From an uncultured Lachnospiraceae bacterium (GTDB taxonomy: Bacteria > Bacillota > Clostridia > Lachnospirales > Lachnospiraceae): a stretch of 51,177 nt of DNA. The notes beneath the pieces are model-generated. The model made no database searches. It saw nothing but the letters and a program-made list of their open reading frames with translations, and was not told the DNA's origin. This document shows, in pieces, positions 7,717 to 16,334 of this stretch. Where the stretch lies: NCBI GenBank assembly GCA_945864145.1, contig CAMBAN010000006.1, positions 1 to 51,177 of the forward strand. The letters are read 5' to 3'. Both the position numbers and the translations under genes were made by a program. Every line of letters starts with the position of its first letter. Position 1 is the stretch's first letter.

Positions 7717-8904
7717 ATGAATCGTATAAACATCTATCGTAATACACATAAGGAACAGACTGCAATTTCCAATTATTTTATTGATGAATTTATGCAGGAT
7801 GCAAACGATGCACAGTTAAAAATCTATCTTTTTCTTATTCGCATGATGAGCGCTAATCTCCCAACCAGCGTGACTGACATTGCGGATAAATTCAATTACA
7901 CAGAGAAGGATGTGCTTCGTGCTTTGATGTATTGGGAATCCAGACAGCTTTTAAGCCTGGAATATGATGCAGCGCATAATTTATCCGGTATTCAGGTCCT
8001 TTCCTTAGACAACCCTTATGAGTTGCAGCAGGCTACTGCACCTCGCATTACACCGGTACTTTCCTTTATCAGACCAGCTTCTGCTTTGACAGGCGTAAGC
8101 CCTGACAGAGGCACAGGCATGACTGCTCCCTCAGCTATGCCTGTTGGTAACGGTATGAGCATGAACAGTCAGCCCATGCGCACAAGCTATCCGGTGACTT
8201 CCTCCGTTACAGAATACCCTGTACAGGAATGTACCTATGAAAAGCCAAACTACAGCATGGATGACATTAAGATTTTTAAGAATAACGAAGAAGCACAACA
8301 AATTCTTTTCGTCACAGAGCAGTACATAGGCAGACAGCTTACTCGTTCCGATATGGAAACGATTCTTTTCCTATATGACCAATTAGGCTTCTCTGCTGAC
8401 TTGATTGACTATCTGGTACAGCATTGTGTAGAACGTGGCAAAAAGGATTTCCGATACATTGAAAAGGTTGCTATTTCCTGGGCTGAGCAAGGTATTACTA
8501 CTGCAAAGCAGGCACAAATGCTTTCCAAAAAGTATGACAAAAATGTCTATACTATCATGAAAGCACTTGGTAAAAATACTGCTCCGGCGCCAAAAGAGCT
8601 CGAGTACATCAATAAGTGGACAAATGAATACGGTTTCTTATTAGATGTCATTCAGGAAGCATGTGATAAGACTGTCATGACTACAGATACCCATCGCTTT
8701 GCTTACGCAGACGGCATTTTAAGCAAATGGTATCGTGCAGGCGTTCATCATAAGTCTGATATTGCCGCAGTAGACGCTTCCTTCCAGCAATCAAATGCAG
8801 CCTACCGCAACCAGAAGACGCAGGGTGCCAATAACAAATTTAACCAGTTTTCTCAGAATTCTTATGATTTTGCACAATTAGAAGAAAACATTTTAAGCAA
8901 TTAG
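7717..8904 (+). CDS. dnaD: DnaD-domain replication initiation (primosome) protein
   Basis: A 395-residue DnaD/DnaB-like protein. The N-terminal part (to about residue 100) is a predicted winged helix (LPTSVTDIADKFNYTEKDVL). After a Met/Pro/Thr-rich linker (about 110-175) come two DnaD C-terminal-type domains, the last ending in YADGILSKWYRAGVHHKSD, which fits the characteristic YxxxIxxxW motif. These proteins act between DnaA at the origin and loading of the replicative helicase. The ATG at 7717 follows AGGACGGGG; the open frame extends upstream through the DnaA boxes but lacks signals. The helicase-loader gene begins 15 bp downstream. The C-terminal 13 residues (YDFAQLEENILSN) echo the Rep_3 protein's end. 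Confidence 0.88.
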   Translation: MNRINIYRNTHKEQTAISNYFIDEFMQDANDAQLKIYLFLIRMMSANLPTSVTDIADKFNYTEKDVLRALMYWESRQLLSLEYDAAHNLSGIQVLSLDNPYELQQATAPRITPVLSFIRPASALTGVSPDRGTGMTAPSAMPVGNGMSMNSQPMRTSYPVTSSVTEYPVQECTYEKPNYSMDDIKIFKNNEEAQQILFVTEQYIGRQLTRSDMETILFLYDQLGFSADLIDYLVQHCVERGKKDFRYIEKVAISWAEQGITTAKQAQMLSKKYDKNVYTIMKALGKNTAPAPKELEYINKWTNEYGFLLDVIQEACDKTVMTTDTHRFAYADGILSKWYRAGVHHKSDIAAVDASFQQSNAAYRNQKTQGANNKFNQFSQNSYDFAQLEENILSN

Positions 8905-8919
8905 CCAAGGAGAAAGCAA

Positions 8920-9891
8920 ATGCCACTAAATAACAGTCAGTATAATGCAATTATCCGCTCTTACGAGGAAAAACAACGTAAATCAAGACATGCCTTAGAG
9001 GCAAATACGGAGCGAGTTTATCAAACCATTCCCGGCTTTGAAGAACTGGACAAACAGGTATCTGCTATCTCTATCGCTCATGGTCGCAGGCTCTTAAATG
9101 GTGACGACCATGCGCTTGAAGATTTGAAAATAAGCCTTAAGGAAATCGCAGTAAAGAAAGCGGCATTGCTTTCTGACTATGGTTTCCCTAAGGATTTTTT
9201 AGAGCCTGTTTATGAGTGTCCACTCTGCAAAGATACCGGCTACATAGGAAACCGTAAGTGCAATTGCTTCAGGAATGCTGAAATTGAACTTATCTACGAA
9301 CAATCCAACATTAAAAATCTACTAAAATCTGACAACTTCGACCATTTATCTTATGAGTATTATGACGGAGAAGACCTTACCCGCTTTCAAAAAGCTGTTC
9401 AAGAGTGCCAAAATTTCATTAAAACCTTTAATTCGGACTACCGCAATTTATTTTTTTATGGTACAGTAGGTACTGGTAAATCGTTTCTGTCCTGCTGTGT
9501 GGCAAGAGAACTGATAAATGCCGGAAAGCTTGTCATTTATTTTAGTTCTTCTCAGCTTTTTGAAGTTTTATCCAAATACACTTTTGACAAAGACAGTAAG
9601 GAAGCCACATCAGGCATTTATGAGGACATTTATGAATGTGATTTACTTATCATCGATGATTTGGGAACAGAACTCACAAATGCTTTTGTATCATCGCAGT
9701 TGTTTGCCTGCCTCAACAACAGACATCTTCGGAAAAAGGCAACGATTATTACAACGAATCTTTCCTTAGAGGAACTGCGTGACAAATACTCAGACAGAAT
9801 TTTTTCCCGTATCACCAGTAATTATGAGATGTATAAGCTCACCGGAAAAGATATCCGGATTACCAAGAAATTATTGTTGAACAGAAAGTGA
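8920..9891 (+). CDS. dnaI: DnaI/DnaC-like AAA+ replicative helicase loader
   Basis: This 323-residue AAA+ ATPase has the DnaI arrangement: an N-terminal helical region, a zinc-binding segment with CPLC (100-103) and CNC (114-116), and a C-terminal ATPase domain with Walker A GTVGTGKS (181-188) and Walker B LLIIDDLGTE (near 240). It would hold the replicative helicase open and deposit it on DNA at origins or stalled forks, with DnaD as partner. The gene lies 15 bp after dnaD with an AAGGAG ribosome-binding site and 10 bp before prs. It might be annotated as DnaC or ATP-binding protein; the loader role is strongly suggested by its neighbour. Confidence 0.9.
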   Translation: MPLNNSQYNAIIRSYEEKQRKSRHALEANTERVYQTIPGFEELDKQVSAISIAHGRRLLNGDDHALEDLKISLKEIAVKKAALLSDYGFPKDFLEPVYECPLCKDTGYIGNRKCNCFRNAEIELIYEQSNIKNLLKSDNFDHLSYEYYDGEDLTRFQKAVQECQNFIKTFNSDYRNLFFYGTVGTGKSFLSCCVARELINAGKLVIYFSSSQLFEVLSKYTFDKDSKEATSGIYEDIYECDLLIIDDLGTELTNAFVSSQLFACLNNRHLRKKATIITTNLSLEELRDKYSDRIFSRITSNYEMYKLTGKDIRITKKLLLNRK

Positions 9892-9901
9892 GGATTTCGC
9901 A

Positions 9902-11104
9902 ATGCCAGTTCGCGAAGAAAAAAGAAATCTTAATTCGATACCCGTTGGTTCCTTAGGTGTCATTCCTTTGGAAGGTTGTAAATCTCTTGGAGAAAAGGTA
10001 GATAATTACCTTGTAAAATGGAGAGCAGAACGTGAGAGTGAGCATAAAAACAGTCTTGCATTCTCAGGCTATCAGCGTGATTCTTACATCTTAAAGACAA
10101 AAGTGCCTCGTTTTGGTACAGGTGAAGCAAAAGGTGTTATTTTAGAATCTGTACGTGGCGATGACTTATATATTTTAGTAGATGTTGCAAACTACAGCTT
10201 AACTTATTCTCTTTGCGGACATGAAAATCATATGTCTCCGGATGATCATTATCAGGATTTAAAGAGAATTATCGCTGCTGTTGGTGGTAAGGCCAGAAGA
10301 ATTACCGTTATTATGCCTTATTTATATGAAAGCCGTCAGCATAAGAGAACTACCCGTGAGTCTTTAGACTGTGCTCTTGCATTACAGGAGTTGGTAAAGA
10401 TGGGCGTTGACAATATCATTACCTTCGACGCACATGACCCACGTGTACAGAATGCCATTCCTTTGAACGGCTTTGAAACAGTTTCTCCTACTTATCAGTT
10501 CATTAAGGGCCTCTTAAATCATGTACCTGATTTGACCATTGACTCTGACCATATGATGGTAATCAGCCCTGACGAAGGCGGTATGAGTCGTGCTATTTAC
10601 ATGGCAAACGTACTTGGTCTTGATATGGGTATGTTCTATAAGAGACGTGACTATACAAAGGTAGTTGACGGACGTAATCCTATCGTTGCTCATGAGTTCC
10701 TTGGCAGTGATGTAGAAGGTAAGGATATGTTAATTATCGACGACATGATTTCTTCCGGTGAAAGCGTATTAGAAGTTGCTGCCGCTTTAAAGGCAAGAAA
10801 AGCCGGCAGAATTTTCGTAGCTGCTACTTTTGGTCTTTTCACAGGTGGTTTAGCTGCTTTCGATAAGGCTTATGAAGAAGGTTTAATCGACAAGGTACTT
10901 ACCACAAACTTAATTTACCAGATGCCTGAATTACTGGAAAAACCATATTATATCAGTTGTGACATGAGTAAGTATATCGCTTACATCATTGATACTTTAA
11001 ATCACGATTCTTCTATCAGTGATTTATTAAATCCAAATGACAGAATTAACAGCATTTTGGAAAGATACAGAAACAAAGAATTAGATTGTCAGAAAAATAT
11101 GTAA
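9902..11104 (+). CDS. prs: Ribose-phosphate pyrophosphokinase
   Basis: The enzyme makes PRPP from ribose-5-phosphate and ATP for nucleotide, His, Trp and NAD synthesis. The 400-residue product is longer than the usual 310-320 and has an extended N-terminus. The core shows the binding-region FDAHDPRVQNAIPL and the PRPP loop MLIIDDMISSGES (about residues 277-289). The catalytic flexible loop region (YKRRDYTKV) is present. It is the third gene of the dnaD-dnaI-prs unit and is followed at once by a strong terminator. The pairing of PRPP supply with helicase loading may couple nucleotide precursor supply to replication, an inference from the operon only. Confidence 0.92.
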   Translation: MPVREEKRNLNSIPVGSLGVIPLEGCKSLGEKVDNYLVKWRAERESEHKNSLAFSGYQRDSYILKTKVPRFGTGEAKGVILESVRGDDLYILVDVANYSLTYSLCGHENHMSPDDHYQDLKRIIAAVGGKARRITVIMPYLYESRQHKRTTRESLDCALALQELVKMGVDNIITFDAHDPRVQNAIPLNGFETVSPTYQFIKGLLNHVPDLTIDSDHMMVISPDEGGMSRAIYMANVLGLDMGMFYKRRDYTKVVDGRNPIVAHEFLGSDVEGKDMLIIDDMISSGESVLEVAAALKARKAGRIFVAATFGLFTGGLAAFDKAYEEGLIDKVLTTNLIYQMPELLEKPYYISCDMSKYIAYIIDTLNHDSSISDLLNPNDRINSILERYRNKELDCQKNM

Positions 11105-11109
11105 TTAAA

Positions 11110-11143
11110 AGCAGTTTAGGATTTCCTAAACTGCTACTTTTTT
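11110..11143 (+). terminator. Terminator of dnaD-dnaI-prs
   Basis: A perfect 12-bp stem (AGCAGTTTAGGA / TCCTAAACTGCT) with a 2-base loop is followed by ACTTTTTT, six bases after the prs stop codon. Confidence 0.92.
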
Positions 11144-11175
11144 GCACTTCATAAAACAGACAGAGGGAAATAACT

Positions 11176-12382
11176 ATGGAAAAGAAGTTAAATATCAAAT
11201 ATGCCTTTACTCAGGGACTTTACTGGATGATATATTGTGTCTTTTTGGGCTACGCCAGTGTTTACCTGTTGGACAAAACATATACTAATACGCAAATCGG
11301 CTTTATTATGGCCACCGGATTTTTGTGTTCAATTTTACTGCAACAAATAGTCGCAGCTTATACAGACCGTTCTAATAAAGTAACTGTGCTTACTGTTACT
11401 TTGTTTTGTATTGCTTTTTTGCTGCTATTTTCTATCGTATTGCTTGCCGTCAGTAGAAAATCACCCCTTCTAACCTTTGCATTTATTTGCATTTATTTGC
11501 ATTTCTATTGTTATTATGCTGTTGCAGCCTCTGATTAATTCCATTAATTTCTACTTGGTTCATCGTGGCATTACCATGAACTTTGGTGTTGCAAGAAGCT
11601 TTGGTTCCCTTTTTTATGCCATTATCAGTGCTTTACTTGGTATTGCCTTAGTCACAAAAAGCACAGATTTTATCCCAAAGACAGGCCTGATACTCCTTGC
11701 TCTTTTCTTTGTATTACTGCTGTCTCTTTTCTTTGATGATAAAAAACTGGTATCTTTATCAAAAGAAAAAGAAGCTGACACCTCCTTGCAAGAGCACTTT
11801 TCTATCAAAGACTTCTGCTATCAGTATCGCTTCTTCTTTCTCTTTTTATCAGGTGGATTAGGCATGTTCTTTGGTCACACCACCATTAACAACTATTGTT
11901 ATCAAATATGCCTCCATGTAGGCGGAAACAGCGCCGATTTAGGAAATATTCAAGCATTTTCAGCAATCTTAGAGCTTCCTGCTATGATATTTTTCTCTCA
12001 GCTCAACAAACGTTTTGGATGTAGAAAGCTATTACAAATAGCAGCTTTTTTCTTTAGCGTGAAAATACTTATCACACTTTTTGCAGGCTCTGTACTATTT
12101 CTTTACATTTCCATGATTTTTCAAATGTTTGCTTTTGCTGTTTATATCCCGGGTTCTGTCCACTTTGTAGATGAAATCATGAGTAGCAAGGACGCTGTGA
12201 AAGGACAGGCCTTTGTCACAGGTATGATTACCCTGGCTAATCTGCTTGCAAGTATTTTGGGGGGCTTCTTAATTGATAACTTTGGTATTTCTGTTATGTT
12301 AACTGTTGGCACTATTGCCACACTATTTGGCACCATCGTATCTATTAGTGTACTTCACTACACCAAAAACAACTGCTTATAA
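11176..12382 (+). pseudogene. MFS transporter, frame interrupted at a 10-bp tandem repeat (possible phase-variable gene)
   Basis: A major facilitator superfamily permease in two overlapping frames. The first runs 11176-11538 (120 residues, start with GAGGG ribosome-binding site; TM1 LYWMIYCVFLGYASVYLL). The second continues from about 11477 to 12382 in the +1 frame and holds the remaining membrane segments. The frame change falls in TTTGCATTTA repeated 2.9 times at 11476-11504. Removing one 10-bp unit joins the frames into a 398-residue protein, the normal MFS length with about 12 segments. So this is either an off-phase of a slippage-switched gene, a recent mutation or an assembly error. Substrate unknown; the sequence resembles the LacY-like MFS group. 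The gene ends overlapping the convergent EIIC-like gene by 6 bp. Confidence 0.8.
11476..11504 (+). repeat. 10-bp tandem repeat, 2.9 copies, inside MFS gene
   Basis: TTTGCATTTA at 11476-11485, 11486-11495 and a 9-base third copy at 11496-11504. Ten is not a multiple of three, so each gain or loss of a unit shifts the reading frame. Confidence 0.93.
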
Positions 12383-13438
12383 ATCCAATTTTAAATCGTT
12401 TTCCTTTATCCAACCGATTTTACGGAAAAAGAGTCCAAATGCCCAGGCAAGAACTCCCGGAAGAAGGAAGCTGATAAAAATAAGTCCCATCCAGTCAAAG
12501 GCTGTAATTGCAGCCTTTGTACCTGCTGCAATATCATTTACCCAACCTGTATACACCCCGATTTGTCCAACCAATCCGCAGGTTCCCATTCCTGATGCAA
12601 CTGCTGCACCATTCATTTGTAATTTGAATATGCAGGTTGCAATCGGTCCAGTAATGGCTGAAGTCAAAATAACAGGCATCCATATTTTGGGATTTCTTAC
12701 AATATTGCCCATCTGGAGCATGCTGGTGCCAATTCCCTGTGCAAAAAGTCCTCCCCATTTATTTTCACGAAAGCTTAATACTGCAAAGCCAATCATATTG
12801 GCGCAACAGCCTGCTACTGCCGCACCACCTGCCAGTCCTGTAAGGCTTAAGGCTGCACAAATCGCAGCACTGCTGATTGGTAAAGTCAGTGCAATTCCTA
12901 CAACCACCGATATAATGATGCCCATAAAGAACGGCTGTAACTCTGTTGCCCACATGATAGCATTTCCTACCGCACTTGCTGCACTGCCGATTGCCGGTGC
13001 AAATACAAAAGCCAATATACATCCTACCATAATGGTTACAAATGGAGTCACAATAATATCTATTTTCGTTTCTTTGGAAACTGCTTTTCCAAACTCTGCA
13101 GCAAAAATGGTTACAAAAAGAACCGCTAACGGACCGCCGGCGCCACCTAAGGTATTGGCCGCACCACCAACTGCCACAAGAGAAAATAATACAAGTGGCG
13201 GGCAATGTAATGCATATCCAATTGCAACAGCCATGGCTGCACCTGTCGCTGATTTTGCATAACCGCCTATTGTCACAAGAAGCTCTATACCAAGCTGTTC
13301 TCCTAAGGTTGCAAGGATAGTGCCTATTAACAAAGATGCAAATAAGCCCTGCGCCATAGCTCCCAATGCATCAATTCCATAACGCTTTGCTGAAATCTCA
13401 ATGTCTTTTCGTTTTAAAAAACTTTTAATCTTTTCCAT
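12377..13438 (-). CDS. PTS EIIC-type membrane protein, PfoR-like
   Basis: This 353-residue, very hydrophobic, Gly/Ala-rich protein matches the PTS_EIIC_2 family, which includes PfoR, a protein linked to toxin gene expression in Clostridium perfringens. Typical stretches are ALGAMAQGLFASLLIGTIL near the N-terminus, GGAANTLGGAGGP, and TGPIATCIFKLQMNGAAVASGM. About ten membrane segments are expected. It lacks the cytoplasmic phosphorylation domains of complete PTS permeases, so transport by phosphotransfer is not shown. The ATG at 13438 was chosen because GAGGAGAAG precedes it; a longer open frame begins at 13468. It converges on the MFS gene and diverges from queT. Confidence 0.8.
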   Translation of the reverse strand: MEKIKSFLKRKDIEISAKRYGIDALGAMAQGLFASLLIGTILATLGEQLGIELLVTIGGYAKSATGAAMAVAIGYALHCPPLVLFSLVAVGGAANTLGGAGGPLAVLFVTIFAAEFGKAVSKETKIDIIVTPFVTIMVGCILAFVFAPAIGSAASAVGNAIMWATELQPFFMGIIISVVVGIALTLPISSAAICAALSLTGLAGGAAVAGCCANMIGFAVLSFRENKWGGLFAQGIGTSMLQMGNIVRNPKIWMPVILTSAITGPIATCIFKLQMNGAAVASGMGTCGLVGQIGVYTGWVNDIAAGTKAAITAFDWMGLIFISFLLPGVLAWAFGLFFRKIGWIKENDLKLDL

Positions 13439-13534
13439 GTCTCTTCTCCTCGTTTCTATTTTACACATGTATTTACATATGTAAAGTCACTTGAATAGTG
13501 TATCACAGGAAGTAAAGAAAAGAAAGTAAAATTC

Positions 13535-13562
13535 TTGACTTTTTACCTTTTTCCAGTATAAT
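13535..13562 (+). promoter_or_regulatory. Strong sigma-A promoter of queT
   Basis: TTGACT (13535-13540) and a perfect TATAAT (13557-13562) are spaced by 16 bases. Transcription should begin near 13569, giving a leader of about 95 nt before the queT start codon. Confidence 0.8.
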
Positions 13563-13567
13563 TGTAC

Positions 13568-13658
13568 GTCGGGGCTTCGGGTATACGCCCCACACGGTCA
13601 GTTCGAAACCTTCCTGACCGGTTGCGATATTCGCACAGTAAACAAAACTAAAGGAGAA
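13568..13658 (+). promoter_or_regulatory. Structured queT leader, candidate queuosine-precursor (preQ1) riboswitch
   Basis: The leader starts at the predicted transcription start and forms three local stems: GGGGC/GCCCC (around 13571 and 13587), CGGTCAG/CTGACCG (around 13595 and 13613), and TTGCGA/TCGCA (around 13622). An A-rich segment AAACAAAACTAAAGGAG then carries the ribosome-binding site. QueT genes are often controlled by preQ1 riboswitches, so this is a likely riboswitch. It does not match my recollection of the class I consensus, and I cannot assign a class. Confidence 0.55.
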
Positions 13659-13664
13659 ATGTCT

Positions 13665-14156
13665 ATGAAAAACAAAAAAGTCTTATTCTTAACCCAGGCA
13701 GCAATGATTGCTGCTTTGTACATTGTATTGACCTATTTTATCAATGCATTCAATCTTGCGAGTGGTGCCATTCAGGTACGTATTTCGGAAGCATTAACCA
13801 TTCTTCCTGTATTTACACCAGCTGCCATTCCAGGGCTCTTTGTCGGCTGCTTATTAAGCAATAGTTTAACAGGATGCATGCCTTTGGATATACTTTTCGG
13901 AAGTCTTGCTACCTTAATCGGAGCTTTTGGCACACGTGCTTTACGTAAGCATCAATGGCTTGCTCCTCTTCCGCCAATTCTTGCAAATACTATCATAGTA
14001 CCTTTTATACTATCTTATGTTTATCATTTTGAAGGCAGTTTGCTTTATTTTGCAGTAACAGTAGGTATCGGTGAAATACTGTCCTGCGGTGTTCTGGGTA
14101 TGATTTTATATTTTGCATTGCAAAAACAGGCAAATAGGATTTTTCAAACGCTTTAA
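13665..14156 (+). CDS. queT: QueT-family queuosine-precursor transporter
   Basis: A 163-residue membrane protein with five to six hydrophobic segments, matching the QueT family (ECF-type substrate-binding component for queuine or preQ precursors). Typical stretches are MIAALYIVLTYFI, the conserved QVRISEALTILPVF at about residues 38-51, and CLLSNSLTGCMPLDILFGSLAT. It would take up the precursor for the queuosine modification of tRNA anticodons, using a shared ECF energising module encoded elsewhere. The ATG at 13665 is preferred to the one at 13659, which lies only two bases from GGAG. It has its own promoter and structured leader and ends in a bidirectional terminator. Confidence 0.9.
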   Translation: MKNKKVLFLTQAAMIAALYIVLTYFINAFNLASGAIQVRISEALTILPVFTPAAIPGLFVGCLLSNSLTGCMPLDILFGSLATLIGAFGTRALRKHQWLAPLPPILANTIIVPFILSYVYHFEGSLLYFAVTVGIGEILSCGVLGMILYFALQKQANRIFQTL

Positions 14157-14182
14157 TTTAAAAATAAATACCTATTCATTTA

Positions 14183-14215
14183 AAAAGCAGGTTCGATATT
14201 CCCGAACCTGCTTTT
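14183..14215. terminator. Bidirectional terminator between queT and flgJ-like gene
   Basis: A 13-bp perfect stem (AAAAGCAGGTTCG / CGAACCTGCTTTT) with a 7-nt loop lies between the two convergent genes, with A/T tracts on both sides. Confidence 0.9.
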
Positions 14216-14224
14216 AAAGTCTCT

Positions 14225-14629
14225 TTATTCTTCTGAAGCTACTGCTGTTGCTTTTTCCAAATCCTCTGGTGAAATGCTGCTGTATTGCCGTTTCATTTGC
14301 TCATACAATGTTTGTGCAATGCCAAGCCCATTTTGGTCAGTTGCCATTGCTGTCATTTCCTGAATCGCTGAATCTTTAAAATAATCCACCATTTTTGAAG
14401 CATAACTGTTTTCTTCTTCATCAGAAAACAATTTCGTCGATTCTATCATAGTATCAAAAACCTGCTCCAGAAAATAGGATTCAAAGCTTTTACAAGCCTC
14501 CATCAATTCCTCATCGGAAGCTGTTTCCAAATTTGTATTATTTAATGTATTGGAAATAGCACTTGCTTTGTCCGTTGCCTGATTGGTTAAATAATCTGCA
14601 TACAAAGAACTCATTCCATTAACTTCCAT
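14225..14629 (-). CDS. Rod-binding protein, FlgJ N-terminal domain-like
   Basis: A 134-residue protein with the FlgJ rod-cap type signature: DEELMEACKSFESYFLEQVFDTMIEST (about residues 38-64) and MVDYFKDSAIQEMTAMATDQNGLGIAQTLYEQM. It matches the N-terminal rod-binding domain of FlgJ and lacks the muramidase domain, as is usual outside Proteobacteria. It would assist assembly of the flagellar rod outside the membrane. It is the last gene of mbl-flhO-flhP-flgJ and is 28 bp from flhP. The C-terminal tail is rich in Glu and Ser. The ribosome-binding site (AGGGTG) is modest. Confidence 0.8.
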   Translation of the reverse strand: MEVNGMSSLYADYLTNQATDKASAISNTLNNTNLETASDEELMEACKSFESYFLEQVFDTMIESTKLFSDEEENSYASKMVDYFKDSAIQEMTAMATDQNGLGIAQTLYEQMKRQYSSISPEDLEKATAVASEE

Positions 14630-14657
14630 CTCTCAACACCCTGCCTTTCCTGCTATC

Positions 14658-15473
14658 TTACTTTTTCAGTGCATTGGCAGACTGAAGCATTTCATCAGAA
14701 GTTGTGATAACCTTGGAATTCATTTCATAGGCACGCTGTGCAACAATCAAATTAACCATTTCATCTGCAATCTGAACATTAGAACCCTCTAAGTAACCTG
14801 ATTTTAAGGTACTCTTTTTCAGATTTTCCTCTGTATTTTCATTTAGAGCATTACCACTGGCCTCTGTTTGCTGATACATACTGTCCCCAACCTTCAAAAG
14901 ACCTGCCGGATTGCTGAACTGATACAAACCAATCTGAAAATCCAGCTTCTTGGAAACACCATCCTCATCAGGATAATATAACTCACCCTTGGAGTTTATC
15001 GTAACTTTGGATGCTACGATTCCATCCTCTAACACAATAGGCTCACCGGTTGTACTAAGTACCGGCTCACCATCTGAATTTGTCAATGTCATTCCATCAG
15101 TACCTACAGCAAAAATGAAACGTCCATTTCTGGTATAGTATGTATTTCCATCCTCTCCCTGAATAGCAAAGAAACCATCACCATTAATTGCAAAATCTGT
15201 GTCAATTTCTGTTGCAGTCATATTACCCTGTGTAAAAACTGACATGATAGAAGAGTTTCTAACACCAAGTCCTACCTCTGCACCAATTGGCTTCTCTTCT
15301 CCATTTGCTGTCGTTGTCTTTGTCTGAATGGTCTGATATAACAAAGATTTGAATTCCATAACCTCTGTTTTATATCCGGTCGTATTTACATTTGCCAAAT
15401 TGTTTGAGATGTTGTCAACGTTTAACTGCTGTGCGTTCATACCTGTTGCACCTGTCCATAAGGATCTTACCAT
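14658..15473 (-). CDS. flhP: Flagellar hook-basal body protein FlhP (FlgG-type rod protein)
   Basis: A 271-residue axial flagellar protein. The N-terminal motif LNVDNISNNLANVNTTGYK (about residues 18-36) and the C-terminal helix MVNLIVAQRAYEMNSKVI (about 237-254) are the paired coiled-coil ends shared by FlgE/F/G. The central variable region forms the D1 domain. Order behind mbl and flhO matches the Bacillus mbl-flhO-flhP locus, where FlhO and FlhP are the distal rod proteins. The ATG follows TAGGAGG. The two rod genes are related and separated by 31 bp. Confidence 0.92.
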   Translation of the reverse strand: MVRSLWTGATGMNAQQLNVDNISNNLANVNTTGYKTEVMEFKSLLYQTIQTKTTTANGEEKPIGAEVGLGVRNSSIMSVFTQGNMTATEIDTDFAINGDGFFAIQGEDGNTYYTRNGRFIFAVGTDGMTLTNSDGEPVLSTTGEPIVLEDGIVASKVTINSKGELYYPDEDGVSKKLDFQIGLYQFSNPAGLLKVGDSMYQQTEASGNALNENTEENLKKSTLKSGYLEGSNVQIADEMVNLIVAQRAYEMNSKVITTSDEMLQSANALKK

Positions 15474-15504
15474 ATCTGCCTCCTATTCCTCGTCAAAACG
15501 ATTA

Positions 15505-16287
15505 TTAAATCCTACCAAGCTGATTTGCTGAAATCTGCAGCGAATCATCATAGGTGGTAATTAATTTCTGGTTTGCATCGTAGTGTCTCTGAATACTAAT
15601 CATGTTGACCATTTCTGATACAACAGAAATGTTTGCCATTTCCAAATAGCCTCCATGCACCTTTGTGTTTGTTGCATCCTTTGCAACAGCACCTTCCTTG
15701 GCATCCCACATCGTCTCACCGTAATGGGTCAGATAGTTCGTATCCTCGAACTCAGTCAATTTTATTTTAGTAACGAGGGTGTTGTCCTGATAAATGGAAC
15801 CATCCTCTTTGATAACGGTATTTGCGGATGTTGTCGATAACTGAATTCTCTTGTCGTTGGCATCTAATACATAGTCACCATCATCAGTTACCAGATAGCC
15901 ATCCTTTGTTAGCGTAAAGCTTCCGTCACGCGTATATTTGGTAGAAGTCTCTCCAGCCTTGTTGGTAAATTCAATATTAAAAAATCCATCACCTGACAAT
16001 GCCAAATCAAAGGTATTTCCTGTTTCTTTGAATGAGCCCTGACTAAAATCCGTATAGGTTTCACCAATTTTTACACCTAAACTCATATTCCCAAGCTTTT
16101 TTACCGCATTGGGATTTTCTGATGTATCTTTTATTTTTACCGCCATTACATCTGAATAAGCCTGTGCTGTGGAACCTTCCTTTTTAAATCCGGTCGTATC
16201 CGCATTTGCAAGGTTATTCGATAAGATATCTAGTCTATACTGCTCATTTAACATGCCAGTATATGCTGTATAAAGACCTCTAAGCAT
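15505..16287 (-). CDS. flhO: Flagellar hook-basal body protein FlhO (FlgF/FlgG-type rod protein)
   Basis: A 260-residue rod protein with the N-terminal motif LDILSNNLANADTTGFKKE (about residues 19-37) and the C-terminal MVNMISIQRHYDANQKLI helix. The central LSGDGFFNIEF stretch is also typical of FlgF/FlgG proteins. It would form part of the flagellar rod, exported by the flagellar type III apparatus and so lacking a Sec signal. The ribosome-binding site AGGAGG is strong. Position between mbl and flhP supports the FlhO name over FlgF; the two names describe the same family. No other flagellar genes are in the window. Confidence 0.9.
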   Translation of the reverse strand: MLRGLYTAYTGMLNEQYRLDILSNNLANADTTGFKKEGSTAQAYSDVMAVKIKDTSENPNAVKKLGNMSLGVKIGETYTDFSQGSFKETGNTFDLALSGDGFFNIEFTNKAGETSTKYTRDGSFTLTKDGYLVTDDGDYVLDANDKRIQLSTTSANTVIKEDGSIYQDNTLVTKIKLTEFEDTNYLTHYGETMWDAKEGAVAKDATNTKVHGGYLEMANISVVSEMVNMISIQRHYDANQKLITTYDDSLQISANQLGRI

Positions 16288-16334
16288 TTTGTTCCTCCTG
16301 TTGTGGGGTCTGTTCCACTTTCAGAGGCAGGATA

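Noticed and set aside
12306-13262. Large open frame on the plus strand
   Set aside because: It is antisense to the well-supported EIIC-like gene and overlaps its whole length; composition is that of a shadow frame.
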